The translations under genes and the position numbers were made by a program. This document shows, one piece after another, positions 35,119-43,350 of a stretch of DNA of 57,079 bases (positions are counted from its first letter, which is position 1; each line of letters opens with the position of its first letter). The stretch comes from CAYWMD01 sp964458575. Lineage in GTDB: Bacteria; Verrucomicrobiota; Verrucomicrobiia; Limisphaerales; JADLHS01. The DNA is taken from NCBI GenBank assembly GCA_964458575.1, contig CAYWMD010000044.1, forward strand, positions 1-57,079, in the 5' to 3' direction. Below the pieces are notes generated by a model. It saw only the letters and a program-made list of their open reading frames with translations, had not been told where the DNA came from and did not search any database.

Positions 35119-37659
35119 ATGTTGTTCAGAACAGGCTGCCTGGCCGCGGCGATTCTGTGTTGCTCCCACGTCTCCAGCCGCGCCGATGCCGCAAAAGCGG
35201 TTGCGGCGCCGGGCGCCGAGCGAGCGAAAATCCGATGGCAGCATCCGGCGGGTTTGGTGACCGACGAAACCATCACCGAAATCAAAACCAAGCTCGCGAC
35301 CCAGGCCTGGGCACGCAAGCTGTATGAAGGACGCCAGCGGAACTTGAAACCGTGGCTCGAAATATCCCCGGCGGATTTGCGGGCCGTCTTTCCGAAAAAG
35401 CGCGGCAACGTGTATCACAACTTCTCCTGTCCCCAGGACCGCTGCCGGCTGACGTTCGATCCTTTCAACGCCAGCGAATTCAAATGCCCGCTGTGTGGCA
35501 AGGTGTTTTCGCCGGAGACCGACGCCGGGGTTTATGCCGCCAAAGATCGCTATCACGCCACGATGTATGATGGCTGGATCTGCCTGTTTCATCTCGCCGC
35601 GACCGACGCCGTGACCGATTTGGGCGTGTTCAGCCGCATGGAGTCCGCCGATGCCGCGAAATACGCGAACCGGGCGATTGAGCTTTTGATGCTCTACGCG
35701 GACGTGATTGAAAAACTCGAGACGAAAGTTGATGCCAGCCCGCAAATGAACGTGCTGCTCACCTACCATCGCGAAGGCGACAACAAAATCCTGGACGATC
35801 TGGCCATCGGCTACGAACTGGTGCGCGACCGAATGACGCCGGAACAACGTTCGCGATTCGAGCGGGTGGTGTTGCAGCGGATGCTCGACGACCTGATGCT
35901 CGAACGCATTTACACCTACGACCACAACAACGTTTACCAGTGGCACCGCACGATCATTCAAACGGGGCTCGCGCTGGAGCGCGCGGACCTGATTGATTGG
36001 AGTTTTGGTTTCGGCAAATGGGACGCCGCCAGCGAGCCGGAGCATCGCAGCGTGCGCAGAATCCTGGCAACGCATTTTAAATCGGACGGCGCGTTTTGGG
36101 AGATGTGCTCCGGTTACCACTTGTATCCGTTGAGCGCGCTCTGCGAACTGGCGGTGGTGTCGCGCCATCTGTCGGAAATGGACCCCAGCCGGTTTCCCGC
36201 CGACCGCTACGATCTGACCGACGAAAAGAATCCGGGTTATCAGGTCATCCGAAATTCGCTGCACTGGTTCATGTCGCTCGCCCCGCCTGACCGGATCATG
36301 CCGACGATTGGCGATTCCATGTCGCCGCGCGCCGGCATGGCGGATTATTTCACGACGGCGGAAGCGGGGTATCGTTTTTACGGATTGAAGGCGGTGGGCG
36401 ACTATCCGGAACTGCGCGCCGGCAAACGCACGTGGGCCGCGCTGCTCTACGGTTCGCCGCAAATCGTGGAATCACCCGAGCCTGGGACCAGTTCGCATTT
36501 GTCCAGCGGTTGGGTTTCCTTGCGCAACGAGTGGCAGGGCAATCGCGTGTGGGTGGGGCTTAATGCGCTCATTCCCGGCGGCGGCCATCAACACGCGGAT
36601 CGTTTGGGCCTGCTCAGTTTTTCGCAAGGCCAGCTCCTCGCATTGGAAAAAGCCACGCCCTACAACGAAAGTATCACGCGCGTTCTCGGAACGTTGTCGC
36701 CGTCGCACAACACCGTCACGGTGGACTTGACGTCGCAAAAGCAGGGCGAGGCGTTGAAGGGAGATGAAATCCCCCAGGTCGCGTATTTCGTGACCAGTCC
36801 CATCGCACAGTATGCGGAAATTCATGGCGACCACATTTACCCGCAGACCCGGATGTATCGCCGGTCGGTGGCGTTGATCGAGGATTTCTACGTGGACTTT
36901 TTCCGCGTGGAAGGCGGGACGAACTTCGACTGGATGCTGCATCACGCCGGAACGCCAACCAGATTTTCCGTGCCGATGAGTGACGGCTCGTTCACGCCCG
37001 CAGACTGGTTAACCAACGGCAGCGGCCGGGTTCGCCAGGCCACGGTGGATGGAACGTGGGAAGCGACGTGGTCCGTGTCGAACGTGACTTCGCGCATTAC
37101 GATGCTGGGCGCGAAGGGGACGGAGGTTTACGGTTTGGAAACGTATCCGCTCGACAACGCCATCATCACGTCGCGAAATCCGGCGTGCCAGACGATTTGT
37201 GTGCGGCGGCAGAACAACGGCGTGTTTCTGGCCGTTGGTGACGCGTGGAGCGAACGGCCCAACGTTCAAGCGGTTGTGGCCGGCGAAGGCGCACGAGGAT
37301 TAAAAATCACATCGCGCTCGCACACCTACCATCTGCTCTTCGGAGCGGGTCGTGTGAGTTTTCCCGATGGTGTGAGCCTGGCGGGCGACGCAGCGTTTGC
37401 GGTGGTTCGCGACACCAACGCACTCATGCTGGTGCATGGCACGAAGCTGGACGCGGACACAGACCAGGAATCCTTCAATGCCACATTGGACAAACCCGCC
37501 TCGCTTTTTGCCGACTACGCAAACGGGAAGATCAGGCGTGAAATGTCCGCGGATATCCAATACGAAACTTACGGCGGTGTTGATCATCCGCGCCCGGCTC
37601 CGGATGCCCGGGTCAACCTCGGCACAAGGCTGCAGCATTTCGAAAAGTCGCCGAAATAA
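35119..37659 (+). CDS. Heparinase II/III-like exported polysaccharide lyase candidate
   Basis: 846 residues from ATG 35119, which opens a signal peptide (LFRTGCLAAAILCCSHVSSR). An upstream in-frame start would lie inside the pump gene. Around residue 110 is a small zinc-ribbon-like motif (FSCPQDRC ... CPLCGKVF). The middle is an alpha/alpha-toroid typical of alginate lyase/heparinase families (YDHNNVYQWHRTIIQTGLAL). The C-terminal half has the Heparinase II/III beta-sandwich motif with GGGHQHADRLGLLSF and a later SHNTVTVD. Likely action: eliminative cleavage of an acidic polysaccharide in the periplasm or outside. The exact substrate is not predictable. Confidence 0.8.
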   Translation: MLFRTGCLAAAILCCSHVSSRADAAKAVAAPGAERAKIRWQHPAGLVTDETITEIKTKLATQAWARKLYEGRQRNLKPWLEISPADLRAVFPKKRGNVYHNFSCPQDRCRLTFDPFNASEFKCPLCGKVFSPETDAGVYAAKDRYHATMYDGWICLFHLAATDAVTDLGVFSRMESADAAKYANRAIELLMLYADVIEKLETKVDASPQMNVLLTYHREGDNKILDDLAIGYELVRDRMTPEQRSRFERVVLQRMLDDLMLERIYTYDHNNVYQWHRTIIQTGLALERADLIDWSFGFGKWDAASEPEHRSVRRILATHFKSDGAFWEMCSGYHLYPLSALCELAVVSRHLSEMDPSRFPADRYDLTDEKNPGYQVIRNSLHWFMSLAPPDRIMPTIGDSMSPRAGMADYFTTAEAGYRFYGLKAVGDYPELRAGKRTWAALLYGSPQIVESPEPGTSSHLSSGWVSLRNEWQGNRVWVGLNALIPGGGHQHADRLGLLSFSQGQLLALEKATPYNESITRVLGTLSPSHNTVTVDLTSQKQGEALKGDEIPQVAYFVTSPIAQYAEIHGDHIYPQTRMYRRSVALIEDFYVDFFRVEGGTNFDWMLHHAGTPTRFSVPMSDGSFTPADWLTNGSGRVRQATVDGTWEATWSVSNVTSRITMLGAKGTEVYGLETYPLDNAIITSRNPACQTICVRRQNNGVFLAVGDAWSERPNVQAVVAGEGARGLKITSRSHTYHLLFGAGRVSFPDGVSLAGDAAFAVVRDTNALMLVHGTKLDADTDQESFNATLDKPASLFADYANGKIRREMSADIQYETYGGVDHPRPAPDARVNLGTRLQHFEKSPK

Positions 37660-37669
37660 GATCCATTCT

Positions 37670-38899
37670 TCAAGCCTTGGGCCGGTCGTATTGCGGAATC
37701 TTGAGCCGTTCCCCGCCCTTGAGCGCCGACTTGTGCGCGACGATTCCCGGAATGGTCATGGCCAGCGCTTCGTGAATGTTCACCAGCGGCTCGCGGTCTT
37801 GGAGAATGGCGGTAATGAATTCATCGGTGAGGTTGCCATGCGAACCGCCGTGTCCGCCCTCGGGCATTCCCGGTGGCAAACCCGGTCGTGCCGTGTCGGG
37901 CAACTGCTCCTGCATCGCACCGCGATATTGCATCCCGTCCATCCAGCCGCGCTCGCCGAACACGCGGCCTGTTTCGTTGATGAGATCCTGCACCGACTTG
38001 CCCATGCACATACGCGAGCTGCCGCCTTCGCTGGTTTCGAACAGGGCAAATTCGTCGGTGAACCGGTTGTTATACTTGTTCGCTCCTTTCTGATACGCGT
38101 CCGATTTGCCTTTGAAACCGAGACTGGACACGGACGTGAATCGTTGACCCGTTACCCCGACGTAATACGCCGTGCTGTGCGTCGGATACCAGAGCGGCGG
38201 ACTGCCCACACGCCAGTCTTTGTAGGACGCAATGGGTTTCGGGACGTAATGAAAATATTCTCCTTCGGAATACACGAGCCGCCCGAAGCCGCCCGCGCGG
38301 TAAATCTGCCGCATGGCGTGGTTGGCCGCGTGAAAGCAACTCGTCTCGGCCATCATGTACTTGAGGCCGGTCTTTTTTACCGTCGCCAAAAGTTTTTCGC
38401 CTTCCTCGATCGAACCCCACGTAGCGGGCACGGCGCACATGACGTGTTTGCCGTGTTTCAGAACCTCCATGCAGTGCCGCGCGTGGCTCGGTGCGTCGGT
38501 GGCCACGAACACCGCCTCGATGGCCGGGTCTTTCACCAACACTTCCAACGACTCATACGATTTGTCGCAACGGCAGGCTTTCATCAAGCCGTCGCGCCGG
38601 TCGGGAAACAAATCGCTCACGGCCACGATCTCGACATTGGGATGATCTTGAAAACCGAATGCGGCGCCGAATTTGCACACACCGTAACCAACAATGCCCA
38701 CGCGCACCTTGCGGTCGGAAACCGGCTGCCAGGGTTTCCGGTTGGCTGCCACGTCTGCAGCCCGGAGTTGGCTGGCCAGGCTGCCGGCCAGCGCCGCGCC
38801 CAGCGAACCCCAGCCCAGGCTGGCGAGAAAATCGCGACGCGGTTGGGTGGCTACGGGAGCTGATTGACGGCGCGGCATCGGGCGAGTCGGTTTACGCAT
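37670..38899 (-). CDS. Tat-exported Gfo/Idh/MocA-family oxidoreductase
   Basis: 409 residues. A twin-arginine signal (QPRRDFLASLGWGSLGAALA) directs the folded protein, with bound cofactor, out of the cytoplasm. The N-terminal Rossmann domain follows (VRVGIVGYGVCKFG, VEIVAVSDLFPDRRD, EAVFVATDAPSHARHC) and then the Gfo/Idh C-terminal domain (YMMAETSCFHAANHAM). Family members oxidise or epimerise sugars, inositols or amino-sugars with NAD(P). It is convergent with the heparinase-like gene (10 bp apart), which fits carbohydrate processing. ATG 38899 chosen; ATG 38878 is possible, and the open frame continues upstream to 38974. Confidence 0.85.
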   Translation of the reverse strand: MRKPTRPMPRRQSAPVATQPRRDFLASLGWGSLGAALAGSLASQLRAADVAANRKPWQPVSDRKVRVGIVGYGVCKFGAAFGFQDHPNVEIVAVSDLFPDRRDGLMKACRCDKSYESLEVLVKDPAIEAVFVATDAPSHARHCMEVLKHGKHVMCAVPATWGSIEEGEKLLATVKKTGLKYMMAETSCFHAANHAMRQIYRAGGFGRLVYSEGEYFHYVPKPIASYKDWRVGSPPLWYPTHSTAYYVGVTGQRFTSVSSLGFKGKSDAYQKGANKYNNRFTDEFALFETSEGGSSRMCMGKSVQDLINETGRVFGERGWMDGMQYRGAMQEQLPDTARPGLPPGMPEGGHGGSHGNLTDEFITAILQDREPLVNIHEALAMTIPGIVAHKSALKGGERLKIPQYDRPKA

Positions 38900-39104
38900 G
38901 GCCACAGCCTGCGAAGCGGGTGTTCCTGAAACAAGTGGAAATCGAACCGGCGCCCGGCTCGGAGTTGACTCCAAAATTCGGACAAATTTCCAAAACCAAG
39001 GCTCAAAACGGGGCGATTTCGGCGCGAAATGGTTTCCGAATGAGCTTGGGATTGGGCGTGAAGATTTTCGCCGGCGCGGCGTGGGTTTTGCTGAATTTGA
39101 GGGC

Positions 39105-39920
39105 GTGTACCTGGACTACTATGGCTTGAACGACCCGCCGTTCGACATCACCCCGAACCCGCGGTTTCTATTTTACAGCACGAAGCATCGCGAAGCCTTC
39201 AATCATCTGCTCTACGGCATCCGCGAACGCAAGGGCTTCGTGCAGCTCACGGGCGAAGTGGGCGCGGGCAAGACCACGCTGTGCCGCGCGATGCTCGACC
39301 AACTCGACAACAATTTCTCCACCGCCCTCATTCTCAATCCCGTGATGAGCCCGGATGAGTTGATGAAGGCCATCGCCGCCGAATTCGGCCTCAATGTCAT
39401 TGACCACGACCGGCTCGAAACGCTGGCGGCCATCAATGATTTTCTCCTGCGCCAGGTTGAGTACGGCAAGGAATCGGTGCTGATCATTGACGAGGCACAG
39501 GACCTGACGGACGAGTTGCTCGAACAGGTCCGGCTGCTTTCGAATCTGGAAACCGACGACCGGAAGCTGTTGCAAATCGTGCTCATGGGCCAGCCGGAAT
39601 TGCGCGACCGGTTGGACAACCCGAAGCTGAAGCAACTGCGCCAGCGTATCACGGTGCGTTATCACCTGTCGCCGTTGAGCCGTTTTGAGATGAGCAATTA
39701 CATCCAGCACCGGCTGGAGGTCTCGGGCGCGAAGGGCGCGCCGCATTTCACGCAACCGGCCTTGTGGCGGGTGCATCGTTACAGCGGGGGCATTCCCCGG
39801 CTCGTGAACGCGGTCTGTGACAAAGCGCTGTTGGCTGGCTTCGTCAACCAAAGTGATCGCATTACTCACGGCCTGATCGGTCTGGCAATCCGGGAACTGG
39901 AAGGGGACATTCACGCATGA
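39105..39920 (+). CDS. ExeA/GspA-like AAA ATPase
   Basis: 271 residues from GTG 39105, chosen because the family begins with a short Y-x-x-Y-G-L-x-x-x-P-F segment (YLDYYGLNDPPFDITPNPRF) directly after it. Walker A GEVGAGKTT (~residue 49), Walker B VLIIDEAQDL, and a sensor arginine region (QLRQRITVRYHLSPL) are present. ExeA-type ATPases act with GspB/ExeB in assembling type II secretion secretins or, in related systems, EPS/PEP-CTERM export. The stop codon overlaps the next gene's ATG (ATGA), implying translational coupling. No C-terminal peptidoglycan-binding domain is visible. Confidence 0.88.
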   Translation: MYLDYYGLNDPPFDITPNPRFLFYSTKHREAFNHLLYGIRERKGFVQLTGEVGAGKTTLCRAMLDQLDNNFSTALILNPVMSPDELMKAIAAEFGLNVIDHDRLETLAAINDFLLRQVEYGKESVLIIDEAQDLTDELLEQVRLLSNLETDDRKLLQIVLMGQPELRDRLDNPKLKQLRQRITVRYHLSPLSRFEMSNYIQHRLEVSGAKGAPHFTQPALWRVHRYSGGIPRLVNAVCDKALLAGFVNQSDRITHGLIGLAIRELEGDIHA

Positions 39921-40618
39921 GCCTCATCAATGATGCGCTGAAGCGGGCCAAGCAAGCCCAACAGAAGGGCGCCGTGCCGTTGCCGGTAACGGCGCCGACC
40001 TCGGCCTTGCGCGCGGCCGAACCTGCGTATCGCCAGGAGCCCGGCACGGGCATCGTGCTGCCACTCGCGCTGGTCGTGCTCATGGCGGCGATCGGTTTGA
40101 TCATCTGGCTGGTGATGTCCGCGCGAGTCCCCAGCCGGTCGCCCACGACGATCGTTCGCGCCCGGCCGGCCCCGGCGACTGCGGCGTCGCGCGTCAACGC
40201 GCAGCCCCAGCCGAAGGCAATGCCAATTGCGCCTGCCGCGCCGCCAACCGCGGTTGCTGTCGAACCATCCGCTTCACCCGCGACCAAAGTCGTTGATTCA
40301 ACTGTGGCTTTGAACGCATCGGCGGCGAATGTTGCCGCTGCAGCAACAACCGTCGAAACGCAGTCGCCTCCCGGCCAGTCCGGCACGCTCTCCACTTTGT
40401 CCGCGCCGGCAACGGTCGGCAGCGGACCGCCACCGCCACCGGCGTTGCCGAAGTTGCAGGGCGTTTTCTATCGCCCCCAACGACCGGCAGCGCTGGTCAA
40501 CGGCAAAATGGTTTTGATTGGCAGCACGGTGGGCGAACATCGCGTGCTGGCCATCGGCGAGCGAACCGTCACGATTGCGCGGGCCGGGCAGACGAACGTT
40601 TTGGAGATGCCGGAGTAG
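39917..40618 (+). CDS. GspB-like membrane protein
   Basis: 233 residues starting MSLINDALKRAKQAQQ, the characteristic N-terminus of GspB-like partners of GspA/ExeA ATPases. One membrane segment (IVLPLALVVLMAAIGLIIWL, ~residues 42-61) is followed by a long Ala/Pro/Thr-rich periplasmic linker. The small C-terminal domain (LQGVFYRPQRPAALVNGKMV ... VLEMPE) resembles the GspB/PulB regulatory domain. It overlaps the ExeA-like gene by 4 bp. Probable job: coupling cytoplasmic ATPase activity to peptidoglycan or secretin assembly. Confidence 0.8.
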   Translation: MSLINDALKRAKQAQQKGAVPLPVTAPTSALRAAEPAYRQEPGTGIVLPLALVVLMAAIGLIIWLVMSARVPSRSPTTIVRARPAPATAASRVNAQPQPKAMPIAPAAPPTAVAVEPSASPATKVVDSTVALNASAANVAAAATTVETQSPPGQSGTLSTLSAPATVGSGPPPPPALPKLQGVFYRPQRPAALVNGKMVLIGSTVGEHRVLAIGERTVTIARAGQTNVLEMPE

Positions 40619-40729
40619 CCGTTTGCTGGCCGGGGACTCCGACGCCCCCAAGTTGCCCGCGCAGGTTCCGCCCGCCAGCCCAAGGCTTCGGCTTGCCGGG
40701 CGACGGCGCTTCAGCCACTCTTTCGCGCC

Positions 40730-41407
40730 ATGTTTTTGCGCGACCAATTCGAAAAATCCCCCATCACCCCCCGCGTCCTGCCGTTCGTGGTTTTTCTGGT
40801 GTTGACGACCGGGCAGGACATGCTCGGCGCGGAGTATCGCTATTGGCTCTATCTGGCGAAGACGCTGGTAGGTGCGTGGATGATCTGGGAGATGCGCGAG
40901 TTCGTGACCGAGATGCGCTGGGCTTTCAGTTGGGAAGCGCTGCTGGTGGGCATTGGCGTTTTTGTGATTTGGGTGGCACTGGATCCGTTCGTGCCCAAGA
41001 ATCATTTGTTCTTCCAACCCGGTGGCGGTGACTGGAATCCAAACACCCAGTTCGGCGCGGGTTCGGCGCTGGCTTGGATGTTCGTTGTGGTGCGCATCGT
41101 GGGTTCATCCATCGTGGTGCCGCCCCTGGAAGAGACCTTCTACCGGTCTTTTCTCTACCGTTACTTTGTGCGGATAGATTTCTTGAAGCTGCCGCTGAAC
41201 CACCGGCATCCGTTGTCGTGGGTGGTGACGTCCGCGGTGTTTGGCCTGGTTCATTACGAATGGCTGGCCGGAATCCTTTGCGGACTGAGTTACCAGTGGC
41301 TCGTCTTGCGCAAGAATCGGCTGGGTGACGCGATGACGGCCCACGGCATCACGAATTTTCTGCTCGGCGTCTGGGTGGTGTGGAAAGGGGCTTGGGGGTT
41401 TTGGTGA
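40730..41407 (+). CDS. CPBP/CAAX-protease-related membrane protein
   Basis: 225 residues with several hydrophobic helices. The CPBP glutamic-protease motifs are intact: EETFYRS (EExxxR), FGLVHYEW (FxxxH) and AHGITNF (HxxxN). It resembles the subgroup often encoded with exosortase/PEP-CTERM and EPS genes. Its position after a GspA/GspB-like pair on the same strand is consistent with an envelope-export cluster, but no exosortase is present here. ATG 40730 starts MFLRDQFEKS. Activity and substrate are unproven. Confidence 0.8.
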   Translation: MFLRDQFEKSPITPRVLPFVVFLVLTTGQDMLGAEYRYWLYLAKTLVGAWMIWEMREFVTEMRWAFSWEALLVGIGVFVIWVALDPFVPKNHLFFQPGGGDWNPNTQFGAGSALAWMFVVVRIVGSSIVVPPLEETFYRSFLYRYFVRIDFLKLPLNHRHPLSWVVTSAVFGLVHYEWLAGILCGLSYQWLVLRKNRLGDAMTAHGITNFLLGVWVVWKGAWGFW

Positions 41408-41415
41408 AACGACAT

Positions 41416-41506
41416 CGAACATTCGACGCTCAACACCCAACGTTCAACAACTTTCGCCCGAAGTGTGGCATCAGTGGACGTTGGTTGTTGACGGTTGAGT
41501 GTTCGG
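41416..41506. repeat. Long imperfect inverted repeat (family D)
   Basis: Arms 41416-41446 and 41476-41506 pair at roughly 24 of 30 positions, built from reiterated CAAC/CTCAAC units (GACGCTCAACACCCAACG versus CGTTGGTTGTTGACGG). It fills the gap between the CAAX-like gene and the RluA fusion and could act as a terminator-like hairpin, though no T-run follows. Confidence 0.7.
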
Positions 41507-41510
41507 CTTG

Positions 41511-43151
41511 ATGGTTTCCGTCATGTCGCCGTGCGTCATTTTTGAGGACGAGCATTTGCTGCTGGTCAACAAACCCGCTGGCTGGAACACCCATGCTCCG
41601 TCCCCGTATGCGGGCGAGGGCATTTACGACTGGCTCAAACACCGTGAACCGCGCTGGGCCAACCTCGCGATCATCCACCGGCTGGACAAGGAAACGAGCG
41701 GCGTGCTGGTGTTTGGGAAAACCCCGCTGGCGAATCGCTCTTTGACGGAGCAATTCACCGGGCGCGCGGTGCGCAAGAAATACCTGTTGCTGACCGACCG
41801 TGAACCGCGACAGCGCGAATGGGTGGTGACGTCGCGGATCATGCGGTCCGGAGATCGTTACGTGAGCGGAGATCAGGGCGAGCCGGCCGAAACGCGATTT
41901 CGCGTCCGTGCCCGGCAACCAACGGACGGCCAGGGGCAATGGTTGGAGGCCGAGCCGGTGACCGGTCGAACCCATCAGATTCGCGTCCACGCGGCAGAGC
42001 AGGGATTTCCAATTCTGGGCGATGAACTATACGGCGGGTCGCCGTTTCCCCGCGTTTGCCTGCACGCGCTGGACATTCGCTTCCGCCATCCGGCCACCGG
42101 CGAGGCCGTTAACTTCATTGCCCCTACCGATTTCATGGCGGAACCGCGCGAATCCCGGCGCCGGGCCGTGCTCGAACCGGAAACGACGGATGCGTTCCGG
42201 CTCGTCCACGGGGCCAGCGACGGCTGGCCGGGCTGGTATGTGGATCGGCTCGGGCGCTACCTGTTGTCGCAGTCAGAGGCGGAACTGACCGAAGCCCAAC
42301 GCCGGCGGCTCGCGGCATTCCCGGGCGTCAATGCCGCGTATCACAAGCGGCTTAACCGACAGGTGCAAAGAAGTCACGCGGCGGAAAGTTCGCCCCGGCT
42401 GATTTCTGGCGACGTAGCGCCCGCGCGCTTCACGGTGCGCGAGAACGGCCTGCAGTTTGAACTGGGTTTCAACGAGGGTTATTCGGTGGGCTTGTTCCTC
42501 GATCAACGTGACAACCGCCGTCGTTTCCTGACGGGTCACGTGGCGGCTGGTTTCAGTTTGCCGCCGAGGGATGCCCGGCCGGAGCTGCTCAACACCTTCG
42601 CCTACACTTGCGGGTTTTCGGTCTGCGCCGCCTTGCGCGGAGCCCGAACCACCAACCTCGACCTCTCGAAGCGGTATCTCGAATGGGGCAAGCGCAACTT
42701 CGAGTTGAACGGGCTGAAACCTGCGGAGCACGATTTCATTTACGGAGATGCCTTCGACTGGCTTGGCCGCCTGGCCAGGAAACGGCGTGCTTTCGACGTC
42801 GTGATCCTTGACCCGCCAACTTTTTCGCAATCCAAGTCCGGCGGTGTGTTTCGCGCGGAGAAGGACTATGGCAAGCTGGTCAAGGCGTGTTTGGCCGTGC
42901 TGAAGCAAGGGGGCGTTCTCTTCGCTTCCACCAATGCTGCCACCTGGCCGCCCGAGGATTTTCTGGGCCGCCTTGACCGGGCGATTCGCGAGGCGAACCG
43001 AATAATCGTCCGGCAGCATTATGTGCCTCAACCTCCGGACTTTCCGGTCAGCCGGGATGAACGGGCGTATTTGAAAACGGTCTGGCTGCAACTCGGACAG
43101 GGTGCGCAAACAACGGCAAGGAAACTGATTTCGCTGAAAACGAGGACTTGA
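41511..43151 (+). CDS. RluA-family pseudouridine synthase fused to RlmI-like SAM methyltransferase
   Basis: 546 residues. Residues ~1-205 are a pseudouridine synthase of the RluA type, with catalytic Asp in HRLDKETSG and the closing motif GRTHQIRVHA ... LGDELYGG. Residues ~215-545 are a class I SAM-dependent RNA methyltransferase of the RlmI (m5C rRNA) type: FNEGYSVGLFLDQRDNRR, the SAM-binding LNTFAYTCGFSVCAAL, and VILDPPTFSQSK. The two activities would modify structured RNA, probably rRNA, in the cytoplasm; the RlmI-type PUA domain seems reduced or replaced. ATG 41511 is chosen, ATG 41523 is possible. The stop codon sits inside the -35 box of the ilvB leader promoter. Confidence 0.85.
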   Translation: MVSVMSPCVIFEDEHLLLVNKPAGWNTHAPSPYAGEGIYDWLKHREPRWANLAIIHRLDKETSGVLVFGKTPLANRSLTEQFTGRAVRKKYLLLTDREPRQREWVVTSRIMRSGDRYVSGDQGEPAETRFRVRARQPTDGQGQWLEAEPVTGRTHQIRVHAAEQGFPILGDELYGGSPFPRVCLHALDIRFRHPATGEAVNFIAPTDFMAEPRESRRRAVLEPETTDAFRLVHGASDGWPGWYVDRLGRYLLSQSEAELTEAQRRRLAAFPGVNAAYHKRLNRQVQRSHAAESSPRLISGDVAPARFTVRENGLQFELGFNEGYSVGLFLDQRDNRRRFLTGHVAAGFSLPPRDARPELLNTFAYTCGFSVCAALRGARTTNLDLSKRYLEWGKRNFELNGLKPAEHDFIYGDAFDWLGRLARKRRAFDVVILDPPTFSQSKSGGVFRAEKDYGKLVKACLAVLKQGGVLFASTNAATWPPEDFLGRLDRAIREANRIIVRQHYVPQPPDFPVSRDERAYLKTVWLQLGQGAQTTARKLISLKTRT

Positions 43152-43184
43152 CCCGCAACAATCGCTCCGCTAGTTTCACCGTCG

Positions 43185-43265
43185 ATGTCAATGAACATTC
43201 GACAAGCAGCCGTAAGACTGGTAGTCGTCGTAAACGACGGCGCCGTTGGCTTTTGTCGGATTTGA
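43185..43265 (+). CDS. ilvB leader peptide (attenuation)
   Basis: A 26-residue ORF, MSMNIRQAAVRLVVVV followed by NDGAVGFCRI and TGA. One Leu and four consecutive Val codons (43218-43232) sit just where a ribosome must stall to control the downstream antiterminator. The E. coli ilvB leader peptide is likewise rich in Val and Leu. It begins 8 nt after the -10 box, so the leader mRNA may start almost at the ATG; a second in-frame ATG is at 43191. Too short for ordinary gene calling. Confidence 0.8.
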   Translation: MSMNIRQAAVRLVVVVNDGAVGFCRI

Positions 43266-43278
43266 AGCTCGATTTGAC

Positions 43279-43316
43279 AAAAACCCACGGCTGGCAACGG
43301 TCGTGGGTTTTTTGTT
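43279..43316 (+). terminator. Intrinsic terminator of the ilvB attenuator
   Basis: An 11-bp stem AAAAACCCACG/CGTGGGTTTTT (43279-43289, 43302-43312) with a 12-nt loop, continuing into TTGTTT. It lies 35 nt before the ilvB ATG and its 5' arm is sequestered in the competing antiterminator. Confidence 0.88.
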
Positions 43317-43350
43317 TGCCCCTGCCGCCCAGCGACAACCGAAAGAAAGT

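Larger units (their letters stand above)
43148..43316 (+). promoter_or_regulatory. ilvB transcription attenuator (promoter, leader, antiterminator/terminator)
   Basis: Promoter: TTGACC (43148-43153), 17 nt, TAGTTT (43171-43176). A 26-codon leader ORF (43185-43265) carries Leu-Val-Val-Val-Val at codons 12-16. A 7-bp hairpin 43224-43230/43235-43241 covers those codons. Antiterminator: 43242-43257 pairs with 43276-43291 at 14 of 16 positions. Terminator: 43279-43289 pairs with 43302-43312, followed by a T-rich run. The last two share the 43279-43291 strand and cannot coexist. With charged tRNAs, a ribosome reaching the stop (43263-43265) would cover 43242-43257 and let the terminator form; stalling on the Leu/Val codons would free the antiterminator. 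ilvB starts 35 nt downstream. Confidence 0.85.

Noticed and set aside
35062..36462. 466-aa open frame antisense to the heparinase-like gene
   Set aside because: No domain; the plus-strand gene has a signal peptide and conserved motifs.
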